Assembly (NCBI RefSeq): GCF_015356755.1 | Contig: NZ_JADFCO010000065.1 | Span: 607,597-671,596, forward strand | Origin: Nonlabens antarcticus | GTDB taxonomy: Bacteria > Bacteroidota > Bacteroidia > Flavobacteriales > Flavobacteriaceae | DNA: 64,000 bases | Reading direction: 5' to 3' | In this document: in pieces, positions 25,868 through 35,383 of the stretch | Layout of the letters: each line of letters begins with the position of its first letter | Position numbering within the stretch: position 1 is the stretch's first letter | Translations under genes and position numbers: made by a program | The notes under the pieces: model-generated | Seen by the model: only the letters and a program-made list of their open reading frames with translations | What the model was told of the DNA's origin: nothing | Database searches by the model: none

Positions 25868-26809
25868 TTAAGACTTTAACTTAGCAATTATTTTATCAGC
25901 TATGGTTTCTGCAAGTTTCAATTTAGATTCTACCGTCCAGCCCGCCACATGAGGACTTAGGATTACATTATCCATGGTAAGAAGTTTTTTGAAAGCTGGC
26001 GGAATCTCGCTTTCGCGGAAAATAGATTCAAATGACGTTTTTTCATATTCTAAAACATCAAGTCCGGCGCCTAGAATAGTGCCATTCTCCATGGCAACAA
26101 CGAGATCTTCTGTAACCACAGCACTGCCGCGAGCTGTATTTATCAAATAGAATGGGTTGTTGAAACTGGCAATGAAATCCCTGTTTATCATTCGCGTGGT
26201 TTGCGGTGTTTGAGGCGTGTGTAAACTCAATATTTCTGATCTGGATTGCAACTCTGACAAAGAAACCTGGCTTGCATTTTCATCTCCCACATTTTCCTTA
26301 ATGTCGTAACAAAGTACTGTGCAATCAAAACCCTTTAGTTTTTTTGCAAATGCTTTGCCCATATTGCCATAACCTATAATTCCTACAGTTCTTCCATCAA
26401 GCTCGATACCGCGGTTACCTTCTCGATCCCAGTTGCCTTCCCGTACCTCACGATCTGCTTTATTTAATTTATTGAAGAGGGAGAGAAGCATTCCCAAAGC
26501 ATGCTCTGCAACAGCATTGCGATTGCCTTCTGGTGCGTTGAAACATTCAATCTGCATTTTCTGCGCAGTATCAAGGTCGATGTTTTCTAATCCTGCACCT
26601 ATGCGACCTATACATTTAAGATTTTTCCCGTACGATAGAAATTCTGCATCAATGGGAAACCGGCTGCGCACAATCAGACCATCGTATTCAGCTAGTTTGT
26701 GTGCGATTTCTTGTTTTGTAGATGTATAGTCGTGGTGATTTTCAAAACCAGCGGCAGCCAGTTTATCTTCTAATATTTTGTGATTGCTATCTAGGTGTAG
26801 GATCTTCAT
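25868..26809 (-). CDS. D-isomer 2-hydroxyacid dehydrogenase (SerA-like)
   Basis: 313-residue NAD-dependent dehydrogenase related to D-3-phosphoglycerate dehydrogenase. It shows the Rossmann loop VGIIGYGNMGKAFAKKL, catalytic Arg in LINTARGSAVV, Glu in GAGLDVLEYE and His in LSPHVAGWTVES. The short form (no C-terminal ACT domain) fits a catabolic or alternative serine pathway dehydrogenase; the actual substrate is not determined. A decayed copy of the dispersed palindrome encodes IFRESEI near residue 265. A possible -7 box lies almost at the ATG and is discussed under rejected items. Confidence 0.88.
   Translation of the reverse strand: MKILHLDSNHKILEDKLAAAGFENHHDYTSTKQEIAHKLAEYDGLIVRSRFPIDAEFLSYGKNLKCIGRIGAGLENIDLDTAQKMQIECFNAPEGNRNAVAEHALGMLLSLFNKLNKADREVREGNWDREGNRGIELDGRTVGIIGYGNMGKAFAKKLKGFDCTVLCYDIKENVGDENASQVSLSELQSRSEILSLHTPQTPQTTRMINRDFIASFNNPFYLINTARGSAVVTEDLVVAMENGTILGAGLDVLEYEKTSFESIFRESEIPPAFKKLLTMDNVILSPHVAGWTVESKLKLAETIADKIIAKLKS
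26008..26022. repeat. Decayed copy of the dispersed palindrome
   Basis: The half CGCTTTCGCG is kept and the other arm is degraded (GAAAA instead of AAAGC). It lies in frame and gives FRESEI. Confidence 0.6.
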
Positions 26810-26851
26810 GATTCCAAAGGTAAAAATTACTACATCAAATAAATCGATTCT

Positions 26852-27328
26852 TTAGTAATCGATATCGTTTAATTCCTGCTCAAAATCATGTTGTAAATCT
26901 TCATGTAAGGTAGAAACCCGCACCTTGATAAGAACAATCTGACGTTGAACGATATCTTTGACGGCTTTTAGATTCAATAATTTGGGATGCGTTTCCTGTA
27001 AACTGCGACAAAAATGAATCAGTAAAGCCACTTCTGTTTCCTTGCTGCCAGAATAGCGCACGAACTTTTTAGTTTCCTTCAATATCCGGCGGATTCCTTT
27101 CTTTGCATAATAACCGTTACTCGAGTTTATTTCTAGTAACTTTTGATCAATGGTGGATTTAATATTAGCCACATAATCTTCTTCATGATGCGATTCAAAA
27201 AGCAGGTAGGATAATAATTCTTTATTTTCTTTTTTGAATCTGGAAAGTCTCAATACGATCTCACGCAACTCACTTTCTGTACGATCCTTGAGTTCGTCTC
27301 GCAATTCCTTTGCTGTTGCTGCTTTCAT
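26852..27328 (-). CDS. Conserved-looking cytosolic protein of unknown function
   Basis: 158 residues, basic and wholly helical (ELKDRTESELREIVLRLSRF, KKGIRRILKETKKFVRYSGS), ending in an acidic tail HDFEQELNDIDY. No signal peptide or known domain. It lies between mgtE and the 2-hydroxyacid dehydrogenase on the same strand; the upstream gap holds one 22-bp dispersed palindrome. Confidence 0.8.
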   Translation of the reverse strand: MKAATAKELRDELKDRTESELREIVLRLSRFKKENKELLSYLLFESHHEEDYVANIKSTIDQKLLEINSSNGYYAKKGIRRILKETKKFVRYSGSKETEVALLIHFCRSLQETHPKLLNLKAVKDIVQRQIVLIKVRVSTLHEDLQHDFEQELNDIDY

Positions 27329-27392
27329 ACTGTGAAGATAATGGGAAATCTGCTCTGACGCTACATCATTTGTAGCAGAGACTTTTTGTTTG

Positions 27393-27414
27393 GTCCGCTT
27401 TCGCGAAAGCGGAC
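27393..27414. repeat. Dispersed palindrome, longest copy (intergenic)
   Basis: Perfect 22-bp palindrome with half-site GTCCGCTTTCG, between mgtE and the 26852-27328 gene. It is the longest exact copy in the window. Confidence 0.95.
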
Positions 27415-27444
27415 TGAACTATAAGATACTAACACTTCAACAAT

Positions 27445-28794
27445 TTATATGCCTATGATCAGTTTTGCCAGTGAGAAGTAGATCAAAATCCCGCAGATGT
27501 CGTTACTTGTTGTAATAAATGGGCCAGTAGCAATGGCGGGATCAATGCCGCGCTTGTGCAATATAATAGGCACGGACGTTCCTATGAGTCCCGCCACGAT
27601 AATCACGGTAAATAAAGCTGATGAAATCGCAATGGAAATGAGCATGTCACCTTTTGAAAAATAGGTGTAGGCAAAAAGTAGAACACCCAGCATCAGTCCA
27701 TTGAGCATTGCTAGTAAAACTTCTTTTATCAACCGGTTACCTATGCTTCCTTTAAGATCATCATTTGCAATTCCCTGCACGATAATCGCACTGGATTGAA
27801 CTCCCACATTACCGGCCATCGCAGCAATAAGTGGTGTGAAAAGAAATAGAATGGCATGCTCTGACATCAAGGGTTCAAAAACTCCCATGATTGCAGACGC
27901 TCCTATACCACCAAACAAGCCTAAAACCAACCATGGAAAGCGGGCTCTGGTCAATTGCCAGATGCTAGCGTTTGCTTCAACATCCTGAGAAATACCAGAA
28001 GCTAGCTGGTAATCCTTTTCTGCTTCTTCTGTAATAAAATCAACGATATCATCAATAGTAACTCGACCTACAAGACGATCTAACTCATCTACTACTGGAA
28101 GAGCTTCAAGATCATATTTACGCATGATACGAGCAACTTCTTCCCCAGAAGCATTCACGGAAACATAATCCACTTTAGGAATATAAACCTCTTTGATAGG
28201 AGTGGATTCTGGACTGGTTAAAAGATCTTTTAAAGACAGTCTTCCCTTTAATTTTTGATTGTTATCCACTACATAAATAGAGTGGACTCTGGTCACGTTT
28301 TCGGCTTGTGCACGCATCTCACTCACACAACCGGTTACTGTCCAGTTTTCATTAACTTTTACTAACTCTTTGGCCATCAAACCACCAGCACTGTTTTCAT
28401 CGTAGCGCAATAAATCCACGATGTTTTCCACGTGCTCTTCATCTGCCATTGCGCTTATAATTTCTTTGGCAAGCGCATCTGGCAAATCATTCAGGATATC
28501 TGCGGCATCATCAGTATCCATCTCTTCCAGTTCGTAAGCTATTTCCTGTGGTGATAGTGCATTTAAAATGCGGTCCCGTTGATCTTCATCAAGCTCTATT
28601 AAAGCCTCAGACGTTGTAACACTGTCTAATAATTTAATAACAAAAATGGCCTCACTCAAGGTAAGTTCATCAATGATTTCTGCAATATCAGCAAAGTGAA
28701 GATCTTCCAGGATCGCTTTAACCCTTTCAGATTCCTGCTGCTGGATCAAGACCTGTAAATCGTCAATAAAATGTTCTGTTGCCTGGAATTGCAT
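27445..28794 (-). CDS. mgtE: Magnesium transporter MgtE
   Basis: 449 residues in the MgtE order: N-terminal superhelical domain (about 1-130, FADIAEIIDELTLSEAIFVI, DTDDAADILNDLP), two CBS domains (about 135-255, HSIYVVDNNQKLKGRLSLKD and PVVDELDRLVGRVTIDD), a plug helix, and a five-helix membrane domain (GNVGVQSSAIIVQGIA, PAIATGPFITTSNDICGI). The Mg2+ pore residues lie in the ATGPFITTSND segment. It imports Mg2+ and is gated by Mg2+ binding at the cytosolic N and CBS domains. A minus-strand -7 box lies 20 nt upstream. Confidence 0.95.
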   Translation of the reverse strand: MQFQATEHFIDDLQVLIQQQESERVKAILEDLHFADIAEIIDELTLSEAIFVIKLLDSVTTSEALIELDEDQRDRILNALSPQEIAYELEEMDTDDAADILNDLPDALAKEIISAMADEEHVENIVDLLRYDENSAGGLMAKELVKVNENWTVTGCVSEMRAQAENVTRVHSIYVVDNNQKLKGRLSLKDLLTSPESTPIKEVYIPKVDYVSVNASGEEVARIMRKYDLEALPVVDELDRLVGRVTIDDIVDFITEEAEKDYQLASGISQDVEANASIWQLTRARFPWLVLGLFGGIGASAIMGVFEPLMSEHAILFLFTPLIAAMAGNVGVQSSAIIVQGIANDDLKGSIGNRLIKEVLLAMLNGLMLGVLLFAYTYFSKGDMLISIAISSALFTVIIVAGLIGTSVPIILHKRGIDPAIATGPFITTSNDICGILIYFSLAKLIIGI

Positions 28795-28814
28795 AGATGA
28801 AGATTGGTAATGGG

Positions 28815-28822
28815 CAAATATA
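28815..28822 (-). promoter_or_regulatory. Putative -7 promoter box of mgtE
   Basis: Minus strand reads TATATTTG, 20 nt upstream of the mgtE ATG. No riboswitch was recognised in this short leader. The remainder of the 513-bp gap up to 29307 holds no gene I can support. Confidence 0.55.
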
Positions 28823-29277
28823 ATAGGATTGAAGAGAAAATAAACTTCAAGTGTGCTTTGAATAACAACTAGTGCTCTAAAAACTGATTAGAAACTTGAC
28901 AGAAAATCAAGCCTAGAATTGAATTTAGAACGGAACCTAAAATTGAATCCAATTATTAAATTCCATCTAGTAAAAGGGATTCTGTTCCTAGCCCTAAAAT
29001 TAACGACTGATTATTGAGGAACAACCGAGTAATATCAACTCCTGAAAGCAATTAAACAAAAGGATTTATAAATAGAAATGAACTCGGTATGATTTTAAAG
29101 TTAAAACTTGAACTCTCGAGTGTTGCTGCAATCAATCCTTGACGATGTCGCAATTAAAAGTATTTGATTTTCTAAAAACTATTTTTATTCTCCTTTCATC
29201 TTCAAAAATCATCAAACAACAAATTGATGTCAAAAAGTTTCAAATTCAAGGTGGCGGTTCTTCAAAATCAGAATTTT

Positions 29278-29311
29278 ACTCACAACTCACAACTCACAAC
29301 TCACAACTCAC
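29278..29311. repeat. Short tandem repeat (7-bp unit)
   Basis: Almost five head-to-tail copies of ACTCACA; the array reaches over the rsmA stop codon (29308-29310). Confidence 0.9.
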
Positions 29312-30159
29312 GATTCGCTGCTTTCTAAGGATTCAATCTCTGTTGTTAAGGTCACAAAATCGGCTACTGAGATTTGTTCAGGTCTTAAACTGAATAGTTC
29401 TCGATCGCGCATTTCATCTGGAAGCTCAAGAGATTTCAAAGAATTGCGCAACGTTTTGCGGCGCTGCTGGAAAGCTAGTTTGACCACCTGACGCAATTTA
29501 TCGTAAGAACAGGAAAGCTGATCATAATCTTCTTTACGCTGCAATCGCAATACACCACTTTCAACTCGCGGTGGTGGATCAAAAACTTCTGGACCTACCG
29601 TAAACAGGTACTCTGCATGGTAATAGGCTTGCGTCAGTACAGATAAAATCCCGTAGGTTTTAGAACCGTGCAGCGCACAAATGCGCTGTGCAACCTCTTT
29701 CTGAAACATCCCACCAAATTCTGGAATCTGATCTCTATTTTCTATCGTTTTAAAAACGATCTGCGTGCTAATATTGTAAGGAAAATTACCAATAATAGCA
29801 AAAGGTGTATCACCATAAATCTCCTTCAAGTCCTTTTGTAAAAAGTCGGTTTCAATAACTTGAAAGGTTTGTGCAGAAACTAGGTTTGCATGCTCAATAG
29901 AAAAAGAAAGCTTTAAATACTCCACAGACTCACTATCGAATTCTAGGGCTGTTACTTTAATGCCCTTGCGCAAAATATGTTTTGTAAGTATTCCTGTTCC
30001 TGGTCCTACTTCCAGTACTTGGTCGTATCCTTTGTAACTTAGGCTTCCCGCAATGTCCATGGCCACACCGTCATCTTTTAAAAAGTGCTGTCCTAGGTGT
30101 TTTTTTGCTGTGACTCCCTTATCTTGAGTGGTGTATCTTTTAAATTGTTTTTTTGCCAA
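29308..30159 (-). CDS. rsmA: 16S rRNA (adenine-N6,N6)-dimethyltransferase
   Basis: 283-residue RsmA/KsgA that dimethylates the two adjacent adenines near the 3' end of 16S rRNA during small-subunit assembly. Visible: [11 protein letters not shown] at the start, SAM motif [11 protein letters not shown], motif IV NFPYNIS, and the C-terminal [15 protein letters not shown] segment. No ATG precedes the conserved GQHFL, so translation most likely begins at TTG 30159, 21 nt after the stop of the preceding lipoprotein gene. The C-terminus ESLESSES borders a 7-bp tandem repeat. Confidence 0.94.
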   Translation of the reverse strand: MAKKQFKRYTTQDKGVTAKKHLGQHFLKDDGVAMDIAGSLSYKGYDQVLEVGPGTGILTKHILRKGIKVTALEFDSESVEYLKLSFSIEHANLVSAQTFQVIETDFLQKDLKEIYGDTPFAIIGNFPYNISTQIVFKTIENRDQIPEFGGMFQKEVAQRICALHGSKTYGILSVLTQAYYHAEYLFTVGPEVFDPPPRVESGVLRLQRKEDYDQLSCSYDKLRQVVKLAFQQRRKTLRNSLKSLELPDEMRDRELFSLRPEQISVADFVTLTTEIESLESSES

Positions 30160-30180
30160 AGTGCGTTTGTTGCGTTTCTG

Positions 30181-30540
30181 CTAATTAGAAACTGGTGTGA
30201 TCCTTACAATTAAAGGAAGGATTTCAATTCTGACGGTTCCATCGAGAGGAAGACCGTTTGTGTAATAGCCAAATTTCTCCTGTACGTTCTTTCCGTTTTT
30301 CTGATAAGACAACGTGTAATGACCATCTGTTTTAGGAACATCAGCCAGGTTCACCTCATATTTTATAGACTCCCTAGGATCTATATCCACAAAATCTACA
30401 TTTGTACTACCAGAAGGCTCGATTATAAAGTTTTCAATCTTCTCATCAGTTGTATTAACGACCTTGAAGTTTGCAACCGTGTCAGTGCAGGAGCAAAGCA
30501 GCACAAACATGGTGATTACAAGAAGCAATTTGGTTTTCAT
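30181..30540 (-). CDS. Small lipoprotein of unknown function
   Basis: 119 residues with lipoprotein signal MKTKLLLVITMFVLLCSCTD. The mature part looks like one beta-sandwich (FKVVNTTDEKIENFIIEPSG, SIKYEVNLADVPKTDGHYTL). No family was recognised. It lies between the DUF4286 gene and rsmA on the same strand with short gaps, so likely one operon. Confidence 0.82.
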   Translation of the reverse strand: MKTKLLLVITMFVLLCSCTDTVANFKVVNTTDEKIENFIIEPSGSTNVDFVDIDPRESIKYEVNLADVPKTDGHYTLSYQKNGKNVQEKFGYYTNGLPLDGTVRIEILPLIVRITPVSN

Positions 30541-30552
30541 CGTTCGTGGGAT

Positions 30553-30882
30553 TTAATTCATATTTCCAGTCACTCGATATTCATCAATGAGCTCCAGTTC
30601 TGTTCTGAAAGATAATACTTGCTCGCCAAATTTTTCGTGCCCTAACTTTATGTAGGATTCTGAGTACTTTTCATGATAGATTTCTAGCGCTTCCCGGCTA
30701 CTGGCTTTGTATTGAACGGAGAATGTACTGCTGCCATCATCTTCATTTACTAAAACCCGAGTCAATCTCGCATCCATAAACAGACCAGTTCCCAGTACTT
30801 GAGCAATATGCTCACGCGTCCATTCCAGCCAACTGTTTTCTAATGATTGTGCCATGTTACTGGTCACGTTATAAATTACCAT
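30553..30882 (-). CDS. DUF4286-family protein
   Basis: 109 residues of ferredoxin-like shape: MVIYNVTSNMAQSLENSWLE at the start, WTREHIAQVLGTGLF, then SSTFSVQYKASSREALEIYH. It matches the small DUF4286 family common in Bacteroidota, whose function is unknown. It begins 4 nt after the stop of the TPR gene on the same strand. Confidence 0.82.
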   Translation of the reverse strand: MVIYNVTSNMAQSLENSWLEWTREHIAQVLGTGLFMDARLTRVLVNEDDGSSTFSVQYKASSREALEIYHEKYSESYIKLGHEKFGEQVLSFRTELELIDEYRVTGNMN

Positions 30883-30885
30883 ATC

Positions 30886-32676
30886 CTATAAATCTGTCGT
30901 TTCAAAATCACCTCGCAATTTGCGGAACCTGCGCCTGGCATCAATAAAAAAGATGCTGTCTGCATGGTTATAAATGATTTTTTCATAAAGTTTTTTTGCT
31001 TCTTCTGGCTGCTGTAATTGGTTTTCGTAAAGTAACGCCAGTCTGTATAAGGCATCGTCTTCCAGTATTCCAGTGCCGTAATTATCGATAATGTTCTGGT
31101 AGTTTTTTACGGCCATAGAATAATCTGCTTCCAGCTCAAAAAGTGTCGCTTGGTTTAATAATGTCTCGTCTTCAATGGGATCTCCTTTATGGTCTCGCAA
31201 TAAGGCGTCATACAATACAATAGCTTCAGTTCGTTTGTTTTGATATTGTTTTAATTCCGCTTTCGCGAAAGCTTTTAAAGCCACATAAGTAGTATCATAA
31301 AGGGAGTGATCGCTTATCGTCAGGCTCAGCTCCATGGCATCGTTTGCAATTAACTTACTGGTTGCACCTCGCAGTACTTTTAGCTGGGTCAAACTCCATG
31401 GGAAATCTCCCTGAAAATAACTGGTGCGAGCTACTTTAAATTGGGATTCCTGAGCGATCTCTGCATTTGGTAAATCGGTTTGTATCTGGCTGTATAAAAT
31501 TAAGGCTCGATTAAATTGCTCCTGCAGTACCAGAATATCAGCCAGTAGCATCTTATTCTCTGCTTGCTGATACCTGCTTAACTGCTGTTTTTCTAAATTA
31601 GTTAACAAGGCAACAGCTTCTTCTATATTCTCTGTTTTGAACGCCAGGAAATTGGCATAATTATGTTGCAAAAAAAACGAATTTACATCGGTACCGTATT
31701 CTGTGAGTAATTTTTGATATTCTATTTTTATCTCAGGAAACTCGCTAGTCACTGCGGCATCTGTCTTAATTTTTAATTCAAGTGTTTGAGCAGCATATTT
31801 TAAGCGTTCCACTTGTGTCTCTTGAATGATATATTCTAGAATATAAAGCGCTGCTTCATCTGCATTTTCTTCATGAGCGATGAGCGCGAGGTCCTGAAGG
31901 TTTAATATATTTTCTTTGGTGCGGCTGTAAATGGCTTTTTCTTGAACAAATGCGGCGTTGAAATCCTTCTGTTGTATAAACAGCCAGCTCAGAATTTGAT
32001 TATAGATAAGCGCTGGTTTTTGACGCAGCCTGATTAAAAGTGCTTTTCGCAATGCCTGATTCCCAGAGTTAGCGGGATCATCTGTGATATATTCTGAAAA
32101 GACAGCCTGCAAGCGTGGGACAAGATCCTCATTTGCTTCTAGGAGATTCAGGTATTTTTCAAACATTAAATCCAGCTTTCCTTGCTCACCGTACAGTCTA
32201 GCCGTTTGAAAATTATAATCATATCTAGGATTAACTGCCATTGTTTTCTCATAGCTAGTTATTGCCTGATCAAGTAAACTGCGGCGTTCAAAGGCTTGGG
32301 CAATCACATAGCCATTTTCTGGAAATGAATCGATTTGTGCAATTGCCTTGCGATAGGATGATACGGATAAACTATCCTTTCCTTGTAGACTGGCATTGTA
32401 ACCGCGTTCAATTGGGAAAAGAATCTCGCTAGCAGAGAATTCTTCTCCTTGATCTAGCAGACTGTCTGCTTTCTGATAGTTTTCCAGTTGCTGCTGGAAT
32501 TCAACCATTTTAAACAAGTAGATAAAATTTCTCTTATTCGTTAAATAAGCCTTTTCATAAATTGCATATGCTTTTTCATACGCTCCTTGCTCTGCATAAT
32601 TATCTGCTAGCTGCAAACTTTGGCCTTGAGCCAAATAGCAACATAAGAAAATTAATAAAAGCAAAAATTTACTCAT
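30886..32676 (-). CDS. Secreted TPR-repeat protein
   Basis: 596 residues: signal peptide (MSKFLLLLIFLCCYLAQGQ), then TPR units almost throughout (examples YAEQGAYEKAYAIYEKAY, ALLYENQLQQPEEAKKLYEK). A scaffold role in the periplasm or at the envelope is likely; no partner is identifiable. An exact copy of the dispersed palindrome near residue 470 encodes ALKAFAKAELK, which fits a TPR helix. It is downstream of serS by 6 nt. Confidence 0.88.
   Translation of the reverse strand: MSKFLLLLIFLCCYLAQGQSLQLADNYAEQGAYEKAYAIYEKAYLTNKRNFIYLFKMVEFQQQLENYQKADSLLDQGEEFSASEILFPIERGYNASLQGKDSLSVSSYRKAIAQIDSFPENGYVIAQAFERRSLLDQAITSYEKTMAVNPRYDYNFQTARLYGEQGKLDLMFEKYLNLLEANEDLVPRLQAVFSEYITDDPANSGNQALRKALLIRLRQKPALIYNQILSWLFIQQKDFNAAFVQEKAIYSRTKENILNLQDLALIAHEENADEAALYILEYIIQETQVERLKYAAQTLELKIKTDAAVTSEFPEIKIEYQKLLTEYGTDVNSFFLQHNYANFLAFKTENIEEAVALLTNLEKQQLSRYQQAENKMLLADILVLQEQFNRALILYSQIQTDLPNAEIAQESQFKVARTSYFQGDFPWSLTQLKVLRGATSKLIANDAMELSLTISDHSLYDTTYVALKAFAKAELKQYQNKRTEAIVLYDALLRDHKGDPIEDETLLNQATLFELEADYSMAVKNYQNIIDNYGTGILEDDALYRLALLYENQLQQPEEAKKLYEKIIYNHADSIFFIDARRRFRKLRGDFETTDL
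31259..31272. repeat. Dispersed palindrome in the TPR-protein gene
   Basis: Exact 14-bp palindrome in coding sequence, in the frame that reads AFAKA. Confidence 0.95.
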
Positions 32677-32682
32677 AATTAT

Positions 32683-33954
32683 TTAATCGATACGCTCAAA
32701 GCCACAATAAGGAATCAGCGCCTTAGGGATGTTGATGTAGTTTTCCACCTGATAATTCTCCAGAATAGAAGCTAAAATACGAGGCAATGCCAGCGCACTC
32801 CCATTGAGAGTATGCGCTAATTCTGTACCATTCTCTCCATTTCTAAAACGCAGTTTCAAGCGATTTGCCTGAAAAGCTTTAAAATTAGAAACACTACTAA
32901 CTTCCAGCCATTTTTCCTGAGCAGCACTGTAAACCTCAAAATCATAGGTAAGGGTAGAAGTGAAGCCTAGATCTCCACCACAAAGGCGTAGAATTCTATA
33001 AGGCAACTCGAGCTCTTCTAGGATTCCCTTTACATGTACAACCATTGCATCCAGCGCACCATCACTTTTATTTGGGTGTTCTATGCGTAAAATCTCGACT
33101 TTATCAAACTGGTGTAATCTGTTCAAGCCACGCACATCAGACCCATAACTTCCAGCCTCACGACGGAAACAGGGTGTATAACCCGTCATGGTTATAGGCA
33201 GATCTTTAAGATCAAGCAAATCACCGCGGTAGATGTTTGTGATAGGTACCTCTGACGTTGGAATTAGATATAAATCATCAATTCCTACATGATACATTTG
33301 TCCTTCCTTGTCAGGTAATTGTCCTGTTCCAAAGCCGCTGGCTTCATTTACTAAAAGCGGCACTTGCATTTCCGTATAGCCGGCCTCTGTGTTTTTATCA
33401 AGGAAATAGTTGATCAAAGCACGTTGTAAACGGGCACCTTTACTTTTATAAACAGGGAATCCTGCACCTGTAATTTTATTGCCCAACTCAAAATCAATAA
33501 TGTCAAACTTCTTAGCTAGTTCCCAGTGAGGTAAAGCATTATCCATTAGTTTAGGCATATCGCCATGCTCAGAAACGACCTCATTATCGGTATCGCTATT
33601 TCCTGCCGGTACGGAATCTTGTGGGATATTTGGTATGGTGTACAGAACTTGCTGCAATGCTTCCACGGCATTGTTTAGAAGCTCAGAAAGCACTTTAGAA
33701 GCTTCTTTTAGGCTTCCTGTTTTTTCTTTTAATTCGTTTGCTTCTTGAGTTTTTCCAGATTTGAAAAGATCTCCTATCTGTTTAGAAAGCCTGTTGCTTT
33801 CTGCCAATGTTTCATCCAGTTTTGCTTGAAGATTTCTTCTATTTTCATCAATCGATAGGGCTTTATCCAACATAGGATTAGCATCGATATTTCGTTTTTT
33901 TAAGGCTTCAGCAAATTTTTCTTTATGCTCGCGTATGGCTGCAATTTGTAACAT
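32683..33954 (-). CDS. serS: Seryl-tRNA synthetase
   Basis: 423-residue class II synthetase. An N-terminal coiled-coil arm (about 30-100, LAESNRLSKQIGDLFKSG) binds the long variable arm of tRNA-Ser. Motif 2 is CFRREAGSYGSDVRGLNRLH and motif 3 lies in LNGSALALPRILASILENYQ. Length is normal. It charges tRNA-Ser (and serine for selenocysteine where present). It is upstream of the TPR gene with a 6-nt gap. Confidence 0.97.
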   Translation of the reverse strand: MLQIAAIREHKEKFAEALKKRNIDANPMLDKALSIDENRRNLQAKLDETLAESNRLSKQIGDLFKSGKTQEANELKEKTGSLKEASKVLSELLNNAVEALQQVLYTIPNIPQDSVPAGNSDTDNEVVSEHGDMPKLMDNALPHWELAKKFDIIDFELGNKITGAGFPVYKSKGARLQRALINYFLDKNTEAGYTEMQVPLLVNEASGFGTGQLPDKEGQMYHVGIDDLYLIPTSEVPITNIYRGDLLDLKDLPITMTGYTPCFRREAGSYGSDVRGLNRLHQFDKVEILRIEHPNKSDGALDAMVVHVKGILEELELPYRILRLCGGDLGFTSTLTYDFEVYSAAQEKWLEVSSVSNFKAFQANRLKLRFRNGENGTELAHTLNGSALALPRILASILENYQVENYINIPKALIPYCGFERID

Positions 33955-34027
33955 AAGGCAATTCTAATTTAAGCTTATAAAATTACTATTTCTAACGCTA
34001 AGAACGTAGGGAAGCAGTGCTTAAGTT

Positions 34028-35383
34028 TTAGCGACTCTTTACACGATCGTACCCAGGCGACGGTAGTATCCACACCGCATGATTCCAGTGGCTCCATTCC
34101 GTGGCGGCAAGGTCTATATCTGGATCTGTAAATTGGGAGGGCTGGCGGCCATTGATACCTACCTTAGCATCTACATAAACCGCGATATCCATATTTTGTG
34201 CTGCGTAATCTTTCTTGAGACGTTGCGCAAACTGCCACATAAAATCAGGTTTGCTTTGTACAGAGTTCTTCTGGCGCGGTGAGAGATAATTACTTAGTTT
34301 GACTCTTGATCGAACTCCGGTCGCTTTGTCTTCAATAAAAAATTGAGCTTTGCCAGTGCGGCTGCGCAACATCATGCGCCAGCTCATCCTGTGACCTTCT
34401 TCCGTCCAGAAAACATCGTCTTTGATTGTCCAGTGACGCAATGGTAACAATAACATTACTAGTAAGAAAACGCTGCTACATGTTATGATGAGATTGCGCG
34501 ATTTAGGAATGATTATTTCTCCTTTGTCATAGAACTGTTTTTTCCATAAAAACCATTGGTGGATTTTTGTAACTGAGAAAAAGAAGATTAAAAATGATAA
34601 AGCCATGTAGGGAAAAATCCCAATCTTGAATACAATACTATTAAAGAGGTGGAAGAAAACGGAAGCCATTACAGCAAGCCAGCGGGTTCGTTTCCATAAT
34701 AAAAATGGAACGATCAATATATCAAAAAACAACCCAAAATACTTGATTGCTTCATGTGTCCATGGTTCTTGTAGAATGTTCCAATTCTTAGCACGTATGC
34801 TCATTAAATACCTAGGAAAACTACCATCCAGCCAGTCTGGATAAAATTTTGCCACACTCGCATACGCATAAACAATCCAGATTAAGGCGATGATAAATAT
34901 GTAAATCCAGCGCGACATGTGCTCCATGCGGATTTTAGGATAAAGTCTTGCATCTACAGAAGCAGACTTATGAGCTGGTAAGAAGATCATGATGTAGTTG
35001 AGCAACATCAATAAATAACAGTGATTGTTGTAGCTGGATTTTTGCAGTAGATAGATATAAGTCCATGTAATTGCGTAGAATGTAATTGCCATTCTATACT
35101 TAAAGCCCACCATCACAAGTAGTCCGGCTATTCCCATGATGCTATAGAGAACGTACATCCCGTTGCCTGGCAACGGTTCTAGAAATTCAAAACCTATGAA
35201 TGTAAAGGTAAATTCAGGATCAATAAATTGACGACGCACCATACCTGTTGCCATAGATCCAAAAGCTTCAACAGCAAGCAACAACCCAAAAATGACCCGA
35301 AACAATACCAGTGCAGAATTGTCGACCTGTTTAAAAAGCCATCGATCCAGGCTACTGTGCATACGCCCTCGTTTTTGTTTCAT
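34028..35383 (-). CDS. HTTM-domain membrane protein (vitamin K carboxylase-like)
   Basis: 451 residues with several transmembrane segments (LVLFRVIFGLLLAVEAFG, YVLYSIMGIAGLLVMVG, WTYIYLLQKSSYNNHCYLLM) typical of the horizontally transferred transmembrane domain family related to gamma-glutamyl carboxylase, followed by a soluble C-terminal domain (about 340-451). NHCYLLMLLNY contains the conserved His-rich segment. Function in bacteria is not known. The N-terminal ATG (35383) overlaps the end of ribF by 32 nt; a second ATG lies at 35362 and also overlaps it. Confidence 0.85.
   Translation of the reverse strand: MKQKRGRMHSSLDRWLFKQVDNSALVLFRVIFGLLLAVEAFGSMATGMVRRQFIDPEFTFTFIGFEFLEPLPGNGMYVLYSIMGIAGLLVMVGFKYRMAITFYAITWTYIYLLQKSSYNNHCYLLMLLNYIMIFLPAHKSASVDARLYPKIRMEHMSRWIYIFIIALIWIVYAYASVAKFYPDWLDGSFPRYLMSIRAKNWNILQEPWTHEAIKYFGLFFDILIVPFLLWKRTRWLAVMASVFFHLFNSIVFKIGIFPYMALSFLIFFFSVTKIHQWFLWKKQFYDKGEIIIPKSRNLIITCSSVFLLVMLLLPLRHWTIKDDVFWTEEGHRMSWRMMLRSRTGKAQFFIEDKATGVRSRVKLSNYLSPRQKNSVQSKPDFMWQFAQRLKKDYAAQNMDIAVYVDAKVGINGRQPSQFTDPDIDLAATEWSHWNHAVWILPSPGYDRVKSR

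Noticed and set aside
26815..26822. Minus-strand TACCTTTG near the 2-hydroxyacid dehydrogenase ATG
   Set aside because: It would put the transcription start at or inside the start codon; chance match or a leaderless message cannot be told apart.
29139..29393. 84-residue reading frame overlapping the rsmA end
   Set aside because: It runs through the tandem array and antisense to rsmA; probably chance.
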